From: an uncultured Pelagibacteraceae bacterium
Lineage (GTDB): Bacteria > Pseudomonadota > Alphaproteobacteria > Pelagibacterales > AG-422-B15
DNA length: 64,000 nt
NCBI GenBank assembly: GCA_902524285.1
Contig: CABZCR010000001.1
Span: forward strand, 1 to 64,000
Reading direction: 5' to 3'
The position numbers were made by a program, and so were the translations under genes. Below the pieces are notes generated by a model. That model saw nothing but the letters and a program-made list of their open reading frames with translations, ran no database searches and was not told where the DNA came from. Numbering within the stretch: position 1 is the stretch's first letter; the number at the start of each line of letters is the position of its first letter. Positions 26,766-35,388 of the stretch are shown piece by piece.

Positions 26766-27581
26766 GTGGAACAAAAAAATAATCCATTATTAGTTTATAC
26801 TTTGTTGTATTTTGCATTTTTGTACATTCCTGTTTTATTCTTACCTATTTTCAGTTTTAATGATGCAAATTACATGTCGTTTCCTCTATCAGGATTTACA
26901 ACTGAACATTATGAAGAAATGTGGTCAAAAAGAAATTTGCATAATGCACTTTGGGCTAGTATTAAAGTTGGAGTTGTTGCAAGTGTCGTAAGTACAACAA
27001 TTGCACTCTTTGCAGCAAAGGCTTTCGCAAGATATAAATTTAGAGGACAAAATATTTCATACGGGGCAATTATGATGCCTTTTTTAATACCCGAAATTAT
27101 ATTAGCAGTATCAATTCTCATTATTTGGTTGAGTCTTGGCTTCAAATTAGGTCTTGTACCTGTAACGATTGGCCATATTCTTTTTTGCACTCCATTCGCA
27201 ATGCTTATTTTAATTGCTCGTATAGAAGGATTTGATTTCTCTCTTGAAGAAGCATCGAGAGACCTGGGAGAAAATGCTTGGGGTACGTTTTATCGAGTAT
27301 CACTGCCATTATATTTACCTGGAATAATCGCTTCACTTTTATTAAGTTTTATTATTTCATTTGATGAATTTGTTCTTGCTTTTTTCTTAACTGGAAGTGA
27401 TGCGACTCTGCCCATGTACATGTGGGCTCAAATGAGGTTTATTCAGAAATTACCACATGTTTTGGCACTTGGAGCTGTTATAATTGTATTTACTACCTTT
27501 ATAGTTTTGCTAGCATTCTGGTTGAGGAACCTTGGACAAGGAAAAGAAAAGACAGAGTTTGGAATAAATATACATGAATGA
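26766..27581 (+). CDS. Spermidine/putrescine-type ABC permease (PotC-like)
   Basis: Second permease, 271 residues, six hydrophobic segments, with the EAA loop EEASRDLGENAWGTFYRVSLPLYLPGI and the SFDEFVLAFFLTG stretch usual in PotC. The start is GTG at 26766, directly after the potB stop codon. Its 3' end overlaps potA by 8 bases. It forms the channel with PotB. Confidence 0.9.
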   Translation: MEQKNNPLLVYTLLYFAFLYIPVLFLPIFSFNDANYMSFPLSGFTTEHYEEMWSKRNLHNALWASIKVGVVASVVSTTIALFAAKAFARYKFRGQNISYGAIMMPFLIPEIILAVSILIIWLSLGFKLGLVPVTIGHILFCTPFAMLILIARIEGFDFSLEEASRDLGENAWGTFYRVSLPLYLPGIIASLLLSFIISFDEFVLAFFLTGSDATLPMYMWAQMRFIQKLPHVLALGAVIIVFTTFIVLLAFWLRNLGQGKEKTEFGINIHE

Positions 27582-28656
27582 TTCTTTTATACAGATAAAA
27601 CAGATTTCTAAGCATTTTGGAAATGTTAAAGCAGTTGATGATGTCTCCTTTCAAATTAAGGAAGGAGAGTTCTTCTCTTTATTAGGACCTTCAGGATGTG
27701 GCAAAACAACATTGTTAAGACTGCTTGCTGGTTTTGAGTATCCAACTAGTGGAAATCTATTACTTGATGGCATTGATATCACTGCACTGCCACCTGATAA
27801 AAGACCAACAAATATGGTATTTCAGAATTATGCAATATTCCCTCATATAAATGTTGAAAAAAATGTACAGTTTGGTCTTAGAAAGCTTGGTCTAACTAAT
27901 GAAGAGATTTATAAAAGAGTAAAGGATGTGTTGACTTTGGTTAAATTAGAGGGCTATGAAGAGCGATTTAGCAGCCAACTTTCAGGCGGTCAAAGACAGA
28001 GAGTAGCATTGGCAAGAGCACTAGTGAGACAGCCTAAAGTGTTATTACTTGATGAACCACTAGGAGCTCTGGATAAGAAGCTACGTGATGAAATGCAACT
28101 CGAATTAAGAACTCTTCAAAAAGAAATTGGAATTACTTTTGTGTTTGTTACTCATGACCAACAAGAGGCCATTAGTATGTCAGATAGGGTCGCTGTAATG
28201 AGTGAGGGAAAAATTCAGCAAATGTCATCCCCAAATGAGTTATATAAAAACCCTCAGAACATATTCGTAAGTGATTTCATTGGTGAAACAAACTTTTTAC
28301 AAGCCAGTACGAAGTCTAAAGAAGGTGAATTTATAAATGTTGTAATCGAAGAATTAGGTGAATTTAAGATACAAAATAATCTTAATATTAGTGAAAATTC
28401 TTCAGAGGTAACATGCAGTATTCGTCCTGAAACTATGATGATTGATACAGTAAAATCTGACTGGGACATCTGCTTAGAAGGTGAAATCAAACAAACTTCA
28501 TATTTAGGCGAAATGACAAAATTTTATGTTAAAACTAAAGAAATAGAAAAAATTATCACAGTTTCTTCACAATATTTTGATAATCAGTCTTTTAGAGATA
28601 ATAAGTGTTTTATTAGTATTAATTTAAACGATATATCTTTGCTTTACAAAAAATAG
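27574..28656 (+). CDS. Spermidine/putrescine-type ABC ATPase (PotA-like)
   Basis: ATPase of the importer, 360 residues. Walker A GPSGCGKT at 38-45, Q-loop Gln84, signature LSGGQRQR from 136, Walker B LLLDEP at 157-162 and switch His in THDQQEA. A C-terminal TOBE domain (about 270-355) is present. It overlaps potC by 8 bases and ends in the terminator hairpin region. It powers PotBC together with the binding protein encoded tail to tail at 28714. Confidence 0.92.
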   Translation: MNDSFIQIKQISKHFGNVKAVDDVSFQIKEGEFFSLLGPSGCGKTTLLRLLAGFEYPTSGNLLLDGIDITALPPDKRPTNMVFQNYAIFPHINVEKNVQFGLRKLGLTNEEIYKRVKDVLTLVKLEGYEERFSSQLSGGQRQRVALARALVRQPKVLLLDEPLGALDKKLRDEMQLELRTLQKEIGITFVFVTHDQQEAISMSDRVAVMSEGKIQQMSSPNELYKNPQNIFVSDFIGETNFLQASTKSKEGEFINVVIEELGEFKIQNNLNISENSSEVTCSIRPETMMIDTVKSDWDICLEGEIKQTSYLGEMTKFYVKTKEIEKIITVSSQYFDNQSFRDNKCFISINLNDISLLYKK

Positions 28657-28682
28657 CCTACTCTCAAAAAGAGAGCAGGCTA
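28654..28682 (-). terminator. Hairpin terminator for the binding-protein transcript
   Basis: TAGCCT-A-CTCTC pairs with GAGAG-C-AGGCTA around five A, with a single A/C mismatch. On the minus strand it is followed by a six-T run (28648-28653), so it ends the transcript of the gene at 28714-29802. The potA stop codon forms its outer edge on the plus strand. Confidence 0.75.
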
Positions 28683-28685
28683 TAC

Positions 28686-28707
28686 AAAGATTGAAATAAT
28701 CTTTTTT
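28686..28707 (+). terminator. Hairpin terminator for the potBCA transcript
   Basis: AAAGATT (28686-28692) pairs with AATCTTT (28698-28704) around GAAAT, followed by further T. It is back to back with the opposite-strand terminator at 28654-28682, so each converging transcript has its own stop signal. The stem is AT-rich, so it is weaker. Confidence 0.55.
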
Positions 28708-28713
28708 ATGTGA

Positions 28714-29802
28714 TTAACCGCCAGCTACCATTTCAGCCCATTGAGCTTCCATATAATCGGTTACTTCATCAGATGGCATCACTGAGAACATTCCATTATT
28801 AAGGTGTTCAATTGGATTTGAAGCAACACCTCGCTCGGCTAGCTCGTCAGCGGTTAGAGTGCTGAAGCCTTTTTTGTTGCTATGTCCATAACCCCACTCA
28901 CTTAGTAAGTAAGCTGAAGTCTCAGCACTTGTAGCACCATTTATCATTGCATATGCTTTATCAAGGTTTGCACCTTTCACAATTGCAAGACCACACGCCC
29001 AGGTCATCGTGCCATTTGCAGGCTGCATCATTTTAGCTCCAGCAGACCATGCAATTTCATTCCATCCAAGAGCTACGTCTATTTCTTCGTTACCTAAAGC
29101 CTCAATCATTGAAGAAGTATCACCAAAGAAAGCACGTATTTGACCATTATCTCTCATTTCACGGAATTTATCGATTCCTTGATCAATAGCAGCCTTGGTT
29201 AATTGGTCTTTATCTCTGATATCTATTCCAAGATGGTGCATCATTAAAAACAATGAGTCTGCAGCAGAGTCTAAAATTCCAACTTTACCTTTTACTCGAG
29301 GATCCTCCATAAGAGAAAAGCTTTCGTTAGAAGCATCCATCCAATCAATTCTATCAGCCATGTAAAACAATGTTGTGTCACCCCAATCTACAGGTGCAAA
29401 ATAGTGTTTTCCATCAACCATTCCGCTTGGAAGATCTCTAACTTCCGGGAACATGTCATCCCAGTTTTCAATTCTAGATGGATCAAGTGGCTCTAAAACA
29501 CCCGCTCTTACCCATCGCTTTATTTCTCCTTGGCATGGCCAAGCCAAATCAACCTGAAAACCAGCTTTTAATTTTTGTAATCCTTCTTCTGCATCACCAA
29601 ATATTGAATATTCGGGAGAGCCGTGCTCTTCAGCGTATGATCCAAAAAGACCATCATCATCGTAACCTCCCCATAGAAATACAGATCCAGGCTCATCTGC
29701 AAAAACTTTTGTTGTGCTTGTTATGCCAGCAATAAAAACAAATGATAGCAATACAACTATAGTTTTTACAAAAGAATTCTTAATTTCATTGTATCTTTGC
29801 AT
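28714..29802 (-). CDS. Polyamine-type ABC transporter periplasmic binding protein (PotD-like)
   Basis: Periplasmic solute-binding protein, 362 residues, with a signal peptide of about 35 residues ending near VFADEP. The mature part follows the PotD/spermidine family plan, with YFAPVDWGDTTLFY in the middle and Trp/Asp/Glu-rich ligand residues such as LGWNEIAW. A good AGGA site lies upstream of the ATG. It is read toward the potBCA operon and should serve it. Relatives bind polyamines, and some marine members bind other amines. Confidence 0.88.
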   Translation of the reverse strand: MQRYNEIKNSFVKTIVVLLSFVFIAGITSTTKVFADEPGSVFLWGGYDDDGLFGSYAEEHGSPEYSIFGDAEEGLQKLKAGFQVDLAWPCQGEIKRWVRAGVLEPLDPSRIENWDDMFPEVRDLPSGMVDGKHYFAPVDWGDTTLFYMADRIDWMDASNESFSLMEDPRVKGKVGILDSAADSLFLMMHHLGIDIRDKDQLTKAAIDQGIDKFREMRDNGQIRAFFGDTSSMIEALGNEEIDVALGWNEIAWSAGAKMMQPANGTMTWACGLAIVKGANLDKAYAMINGATSAETSAYLLSEWGYGHSNKKGFSTLTADELAERGVASNPIEHLNNGMFSVMPSDEVTDYMEAQWAEMVAGG

Positions 29803-29873
29803 AATTAATTAATCCTTTTTTTTGTTTAAACCTAAAAATTGTACACCTATTATGGAAATATGGTCAATATATA

Positions 29874-31367
29874 TCAGTCTAGAATAGGCCTATTTTTCGC
29901 ACTATTCAGCCACGGATCGACCATTTCGTAGTTGTACCCTCCTTGGAATACTAATTCATCACTGTAGGAGCGTGAGATAATCTGGATGCTAGTAGGTACT
30001 CGGTTTGAACTAAAGCCAGAGGGCACTGAAAGAACTGGTAATTTGCCTAACATATTAAATGGGTGAGACATGCACCATGCAAAATCTGCACATTCTTGTT
30101 CTTTCTCATTTATAATGACGTGGTCATTAACTATATCAATATCAGCCTTGATTGCAGGTAAAGCATTGGTAGGACAAATAAACAAATCATATTTTTCTAA
30201 TATTGGTCCAATTTCTTCGTACATTTTTCCAGTTACAATTGCACTTTCTTCAACGCCATAACCCAAGTGAGCACCAATTTGTTCATGATAGATTTTTTTA
30301 TTATTTCTTAAAGATTCAATGTGCATTTCAGTAACACTGCTGAACATTTTTGTATAATCACTCAGCTGTTCTTTTTCTGAATCTGAAAGCCCAGAAATCT
30401 CTTTATAAAAAGAATTAGCATAATGACTGAAACAAACCGAATTTACTTCATCTTTTTTCCAATTAAGTTTCACTTCTGTGACTTGACATCCAAGACTTTC
30501 AAATTTTTTTAATGCCATAAGAGTATTCTGTTCAACTTCTTTATCAACTTCAAAAAATCCTAAGTCCATTGAATAAGCTATTTTCCAATTTTTAATATTT
30601 TCATAATTTAATGGTAATATTTTTTTTGGTCGTAAAGATGTTATATCTTTTTGGTTCGGCCCACACATAATGTTTTGCATCATTGCAGTATCAACCACTG
30701 TTCTTGCAAGCGGTCCTGTTACGCAGTAAGGGTCATGATTGAATGGATAACTTTGAGCATTTCTTCCATGAGGTGGCTTGAATCCAACTACACCGCATGC
30801 GCCTGCTGGTATTCTTATTGAACCTCCAATGTCACTTCCTGTAGTCAACATTGCGCAACCAGAAGCTAATGCTGCCGCACTGCCTCCACTTGATCCACCA
30901 GGTGTCATGTCTAAGTTCCAAGGGTTTCTTGTGACACCATTTAGTTTTGAGTGACAAAAAGAAGTGAGAGAAAATTCTGGATTGGTTGTGCGACCGTGAA
31001 GTATCGCGCCAGAATTGACTATTGTTTCAACATCAATATCAGTTTTCTGTGCGATATTATTCTTGAGAAGTAAGCAACCATTACGATTCGGTTGTCCTTT
31101 AATATTCACTTCGTCTTTTATTGCTAGAGGTAAACCTTCAAGAGGCAGAACATCATTATTATTGGAAAATTTTTTCTCAGACTCTTTTGCGAGTTCTAAA
31201 GACTTATCAAAATCAAGATAATTAAATGCATTTATCTTAGGGTTAACTGTTTCTATTCTTTTAATTACAGCTGACAGGACTTCAACTGGAGATAATTTTT
31301 TTTCTTTGTATTTCTCTAACGTATTTGAAGCGGATAAATAACAAATTTCAATATCAGTATCATTCAT
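29874..31367 (-). CDS. Amidase signature family hydrolase
   Basis: Amidase-signature enzyme of 497 residues. The Ser-cisSer-Lys triad can be placed at Lys84 (LAIKDEV), Ser159 (GGSSGGS) and Ser183 (DIGGSIRIP), with the spacing found in GatA. It would hydrolyse an amide to a carboxylate and ammonia. Full-length GatA is unlikely because no gatC or gatB lies nearby; an indole-acetamide, nicotinamide-like or gamma-glutamyl amide substrate is possible. It stands divergently from the Rieske-like gene at 31420, with 52 bases between them. Confidence 0.87.
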   Translation of the reverse strand: MNDTDIEICYLSASNTLEKYKEKKLSPVEVLSAVIKRIETVNPKINAFNYLDFDKSLELAKESEKKFSNNNDVLPLEGLPLAIKDEVNIKGQPNRNGCLLLKNNIAQKTDIDVETIVNSGAILHGRTTNPEFSLTSFCHSKLNGVTRNPWNLDMTPGGSSGGSAAALASGCAMLTTGSDIGGSIRIPAGACGVVGFKPPHGRNAQSYPFNHDPYCVTGPLARTVVDTAMMQNIMCGPNQKDITSLRPKKILPLNYENIKNWKIAYSMDLGFFEVDKEVEQNTLMALKKFESLGCQVTEVKLNWKKDEVNSVCFSHYANSFYKEISGLSDSEKEQLSDYTKMFSSVTEMHIESLRNNKKIYHEQIGAHLGYGVEESAIVTGKMYEEIGPILEKYDLFICPTNALPAIKADIDIVNDHVIINEKEQECADFAWCMSHPFNMLGKLPVLSVPSGFSSNRVPTSIQIISRSYSDELVFQGGYNYEMVDPWLNSAKNRPILD

Positions 31368-31419
31368 GACGATTTTTTATTTTAATTTAACAATTATTAA
31401 AATATATTGAAAATTATTT

Positions 31420-32514
31420 ATGATAAGTGAAAAAATCAAAAGTTTAATACAGAATCAAGATCCACGTGAAGGAATGGACCAACTTTTCTTTACAAATTCA
31501 GAAATATTTCATGCAAGTTATGATGCAATTTTCAAAAAACAATGGGTTTTTCTCACCCATCTTTCGTACTTTAATCAAAATGATATCTTTACATACAACT
31601 TAAATAAAGGATTTATAGAGATAAAAAAAACAGATGATAGTCAACTTTCAATTTCCACATCTGATCCAAATATTAAGTGTCATTTAAGAGTGTATGAGAG
31701 TTTAGTATTTATCAATTTATCAAGCTCTCCTTATTCATTTGATGAATTTATTAAACCACTTGAACCATACATTAAAATACATGGACTGAACGATGGTAAA
31801 ATTGCTTTTCAAAAAGATTTTATTTTTAATGCTTCACATTTAGCTACAATTCATAATTTTAAAGAATGCGCTCATTGCTGGGGAGGCGAATTTACTCACA
31901 AAGATTATCTAAGTGTTCATGGTGAGGATTATTGCAATTCTTATGGAGCAGGTGTTGGTTCGGGGATTGAGGCTCCTAAACTTTCAAAACGTATTAAAGA
32001 GTGGACAGAACAAACATTAAAAAGAGGGTTATTTGTTGGAGAGTTCAGTGAAGATGACTCAAAATATTTTAGAATTGCAGAGCGCACACCCTTACCTGAA
32101 GGTATTGCATCAGAAACAATGGATGGCAGTTATTCTTGTTCAACATTGATGGGAGATTTTAGGGAGATTGGTGCTGACAATGGTTATACTGCAATTGGTT
32201 TCAGTCCATTTAACAGCTTTGTTGCAAATAACGAATTTGTGATACTTTTTTTATTCTCGCCAATTAGTCAAAATAAAACAGTAGTGACCCAATATTGGGT
32301 AACTCATAAAGATGCGGAAGTTGATGTTGATAAAATGATTTTTTTGTGGGACCAAACTTCTACTGAAGATTCCCAGCTATGTGAAATGAACCAAAAGGGA
32401 ATTGAAAGCAGGTCCTATCAGCCTGGCAAATATGGTGATTTAGAGACAAGTTTAGTTCAATATCAGAAATTTTACCTTAATCATTTACAGACACACCTGA
32501 TCGACTTAGTCTGA
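31420..32514 (+). CDS. Rieske-oxygenase paralogue lacking the [2Fe-2S] site
   Basis: Protein of 364 residues that aligns with the Rieske oxygenase at 23232 from end to end but lacks the part holding the iron-sulfur ligands: between KKQW (residue 42) and the conserved YESLVFINL there is no CxH or CxxH. In the mononuclear iron site, His152 is retained in NFKECAHC. The second His position is Glu157; His160 lies three residues later, and the later helix Asp is kept. It may be an inactive regulatory or structural subunit of a hetero-oligomer with the 23232 product, or an enzyme with a new metal site. The glutamine-synthetase-like gene follows 18 bases later. Confidence 0.8.
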   Translation: MISEKIKSLIQNQDPREGMDQLFFTNSEIFHASYDAIFKKQWVFLTHLSYFNQNDIFTYNLNKGFIEIKKTDDSQLSISTSDPNIKCHLRVYESLVFINLSSSPYSFDEFIKPLEPYIKIHGLNDGKIAFQKDFIFNASHLATIHNFKECAHCWGGEFTHKDYLSVHGEDYCNSYGAGVGSGIEAPKLSKRIKEWTEQTLKRGLFVGEFSEDDSKYFRIAERTPLPEGIASETMDGSYSCSTLMGDFREIGADNGYTAIGFSPFNSFVANNEFVILFLFSPISQNKTVVTQYWVTHKDAEVDVDKMIFLWDQTSTEDSQLCEMNQKGIESRSYQPGKYGDLETSLVQYQKFYLNHLQTHLIDLV

Positions 32515-32532
32515 TCTTAATTCAAAACCTAT

Positions 32533-33903
32533 ATGGAACTTGCAACACAATCAGAATTTGATGAAGTGCTTAATCGTCATCATAATATCCAATATGTAGA
32601 CGCAATATTTACAGACCTCTGTGGATATGTGAGGGGAAAAAGATTTCCAGTACTAGAGGCAGATAAAATTTTTTCAGATGGTGTATTGTTACCTTTTTCA
32701 GCATTTTATTTAGATGTCCTCGGTGGCGTAACCAACACGATGAATCTTGGTTGGACTGACGGAGATCCAGATGGGGTTTTAATGCCCGTTAAAAATTCCA
32801 TTAAGCCCGTTCCTTGGGATAACAAGGTTCTTCAAGTACTAATTTCTATGAGAAAAGAACAGGAAAAATGGGGCGTAATAGAAAATCCAGCGGAAGTTGA
32901 TCCAAGAAATATTTTAGAAAAAGTAATGAATAAATTCAAAGGCACTGGATTAAATCCAGTAGTAGCTTTTGAATTAGAGTTTTATTTGTTGGATAAGAAA
33001 AGAAATGAGGAAGGCAAGCCAGTTCCTGCATTAGGTGCGAGCAAAACTCATGTATATGGAATTCCCGATCTTGATATGTTTGGTGACTTATTTGATGAAA
33101 TTAATGAGAACTGTAAAATTCAAGATATCCCTGCTACAACGGCTTCAAGTGAATTTGCTGCTGGCCAGTATGAAATTAATTTAAAACATACAGGCGACCT
33201 GCTTAAAGCTGCGGACGATGCTGCAATGTTAAGAAGAATAATAAAAGAAACAACTGCAAAGCATGGGTTTGAGGCAACATTTATGGCAAAGCCATTTCTT
33301 GAGGAGACTGGAAATGGAATGCACCTGCATATCTCAGTGTACGATGATAATGGAAAAAATATTTTTGCGACGAAGAATCGGTACGGAAATGACAAGTTAA
33401 AAAATGCTTTAGCTGGTTTCCAAGAAACTTTTTATGACTCATTTCCGATATTTATTCCAAATAGAAACGGTTATCGAAGAATACAAACTCGAAATTTTGT
33501 TCCAGTGAATAAAAGTTGGTCATGGAATCGAAGAGATGTTTCATTAAGAATACCTGCTGGATCAGATAGCGCAAAAAGAATAGAACATCGGGTAGCATCA
33601 GCTGATGCAAATCCATATCTTGTTTTAGCTTGTATCCTCTCTGGGCTTCATCATGGACTAACAAAAAAACTATCACCAACAGACCAAGTAAGTTTTGATA
33701 ACACTGAGGGTGCTGACAAGACTGCTGATCCCGAAATGCCAAAAAATATGGAGTCAGCACTAAATCGTTTTAAAGAGTCAAAACTTCTATCTAAGTATTT
33801 AGGTAAAGAATATCTTGATTTATATGTATCAGCTAAAGAAGGTGAATTTGAACATATGGATAACAGTTTCATTCCTTCAGAAGAATACGATTTTTATTTA
33901 TAG
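32533..33903 (+). CDS. Glutamine synthetase family protein (gamma-glutamylamine synthetase, PuuA-like)
   Basis: Glutamine synthetase fold ligase of 456 residues, similar to PuuA/GlnA3-type gamma-glutamylpolyamine synthetases. It has VVAFELEFYLLD and GNGMHLHISV (ATP/metal sites) and a C-terminal RIPAGSDSAKRIEHR segment with the catalytic Arg. It lacks the adenylylation-loop Tyr context of housekeeping GlnA. It would attach glutamate to an amine at the cost of ATP, the first step of a Puu-like route, and matches the PuuB-like and PuuD-like proteins at 24488 and 11671. The AlaX gene starts 4 bases after its end. Confidence 0.86.
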   Translation: MELATQSEFDEVLNRHHNIQYVDAIFTDLCGYVRGKRFPVLEADKIFSDGVLLPFSAFYLDVLGGVTNTMNLGWTDGDPDGVLMPVKNSIKPVPWDNKVLQVLISMRKEQEKWGVIENPAEVDPRNILEKVMNKFKGTGLNPVVAFELEFYLLDKKRNEEGKPVPALGASKTHVYGIPDLDMFGDLFDEINENCKIQDIPATTASSEFAAGQYEINLKHTGDLLKAADDAAMLRRIIKETTAKHGFEATFMAKPFLEETGNGMHLHISVYDDNGKNIFATKNRYGNDKLKNALAGFQETFYDSFPIFIPNRNGYRRIQTRNFVPVNKSWSWNRRDVSLRIPAGSDSAKRIEHRVASADANPYLVLACILSGLHHGLTKKLSPTDQVSFDNTEGADKTADPEMPKNMESALNRFKESKLLSKYLGKEYLDLYVSAKEGEFEHMDNSFIPSEEYDFYL

Positions 33904-33907
33904 ATTT

Positions 33908-34627
33908 ATGACTGATCTGCTTTTCAATCAAGATAGTTACTTAAAAGAAACAGAAGCCAGTATTATTGGAGTTGAAGAAAATATTATACAATTGGATCGA
34001 ACAATTTTTTATGCAGAGTCTGGTGGGCAACCTGGAGATCAAGGCGAGATTGTCTTAAAGGACCAAGTTCTCAAAGTTGTAGACACTAAAAAAGGATCAA
34101 AGCCGAATGAAATTTTGCATATTGTTGATGGTCCCATCGATCAAAGCTTAATCAATCAATCCGCCGAACTTAAGATCAATTGGGAACTTAGATATGCTCA
34201 TATGAAAATGCATTCGAGTTGCCATATTTTGTGTAGCTTAGTTGATGCCCTTATAACAGGCGCATCGATTGGAAGTGCTAAATCAAGAATAGATTTTGAT
34301 GTTGATCCATCAATGCTAAATAAAGAAGAGTTAAATGAGAAGATTAGGGATATTATTAGTAAAGACTATCCCATAATCATAAATCAAATTACTGGAGATG
34401 AACTAAAATCAAATCCTCACTTAGCGAAAGGAGCTGCCGTTTCACCTCCAGTTATAGATAACAAAGTACAAACAGTTCAAATTGGTGAGGGAGAAAACAT
34501 TATCGATCTTCAATGTTGTGGAGGAACACATTGCCAATCTACGAAAGAAATTGGACCACTTGAGATTGGAAAGATTGAAAATAAAGGTAAGAGAAACAGG
34601 CGAATTAATATAAGGTTTAGTTCATGA
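33908..34627 (+). CDS. Alanyl-tRNA editing protein AlaX
   Basis: Free-standing AlaRS editing-domain protein, 239 residues, which hydrolyses mischarged Ser- or Gly-tRNA(Ala). The zinc site is visible: His102 and His106 in MHSSCH, and the Cys/His motif CCGGTHC near the end. SGGQPGDQGEI near the N-terminus is family-typical. I use the ATG 33908, because starts further upstream overlap the PuuA-like gene. Its presence inside an amine-catabolism operon is unusual; it may protect translation from an amino acid or analogue produced here, which is inference only. Confidence 0.85.
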   Translation: MTDLLFNQDSYLKETEASIIGVEENIIQLDRTIFYAESGGQPGDQGEIVLKDQVLKVVDTKKGSKPNEILHIVDGPIDQSLINQSAELKINWELRYAHMKMHSSCHILCSLVDALITGASIGSAKSRIDFDVDPSMLNKEELNEKIRDIISKDYPIIINQITGDELKSNPHLAKGAAVSPPVIDNKVQTVQIGEGENIIDLQCCGGTHCQSTKEIGPLEIGKIENKGKRNRRINIRFSS

Positions 34628-35388
34628 CGGATATTTTAGTCAGTAAGGATGATGGACAAGTTGTAACGCTCACTCTTAATGATGCTCCAGCAAATTGCCT
34701 GACAATGGAGATGATGTCAGCAATTAAAATGGAGATAGATCGTGTAAATCAATCCAAAGATCACAAACTTGTAATATTTGAAAGTTCAAATGAAAAAATC
34801 TTTTGTAGCGGACATAGTTTTAATGAAGTTCAAGAGATGATTAAGAATAATGATAAAAAATCACAAGAACTTCTATTTGCGGAGTGCTCTGAAATGTTAA
34901 TGAAAATTAGAACAAGTCCAAAGATTTTTGTTGCTAAAGTAAGAGGTATTGCAACCGCTGGCGGACTAGGATTAGTCAGTATAATGGATTGTGTTTTTAG
35001 TTCTAAATCAGCAAGATTTGCACTTGGTGGTATAAACTTTAATTTTGGTTGTCATCAACCGTCAGTATCTGTAGCCCGTGCAATATCTTCAAAAAATGTT
35101 ATGGAATTATTAGTGAGTGGTCAGCCTCTTAATGCTCAAAGAGCACAAGAAGCAGGACTCATCAACGAATATTTAGAAGATGACAAATTAGATAAAAGGG
35201 TAGAACTTTTTTCTCAACAAGTTTGTGATCATACACCCGAAGTACTCGCGCTCACGAAAGAAACATTATATAAGCAGTCAGCAATGAAAATTTCTGATGC
35301 CTACGACTTTGCAAGTAAAGCAATGGTTGAAAATCTACAAATGCCTGAAACCAAAAAAGGTATAGACACTTTTTTAAATAAAAACTAA
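34624..35388 (+). CDS. Enoyl-CoA hydratase/isomerase family protein (ECHDC3-like)
   Basis: Crotonase-fold protein, 254 residues. The oxyanion-hole segments are SGHSFNEV and VRGIATAGGLGLVS. The sequence is closest in pattern to ECHDC3, including MELLVSGQPLNAQRAQEAGL and a conserved YKQSAMKISDAYDFASKAM segment; the usual second catalytic Glu is not obvious. It might act on a CoA intermediate of the pathway or be a non-catalytic homologue. It overlaps alaX by 4 bases (ATGA), and its end overlaps the convergent EamA gene by 4 bases. Confidence 0.82.
   Translation: MTDILVSKDDGQVVTLTLNDAPANCLTMEMMSAIKMEIDRVNQSKDHKLVIFESSNEKIFCSGHSFNEVQEMIKNNDKKSQELLFAECSEMLMKIRTSPKIFVAKVRGIATAGGLGLVSIMDCVFSSKSARFALGGINFNFGCHQPSVSVARAISSKNVMELLVSGQPLNAQRAQEAGLINEYLEDDKLDKRVELFSQQVCDHTPEVLALTKETLYKQSAMKISDAYDFASKAMVENLQMPETKKGIDTFLNKN

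Noticed and set aside
29874..31367. Amidase as GatA of the tRNA amidotransferase
   Set aside because: The catalytic triad is shared, but no gatB or gatC is near and the setting is catabolic.
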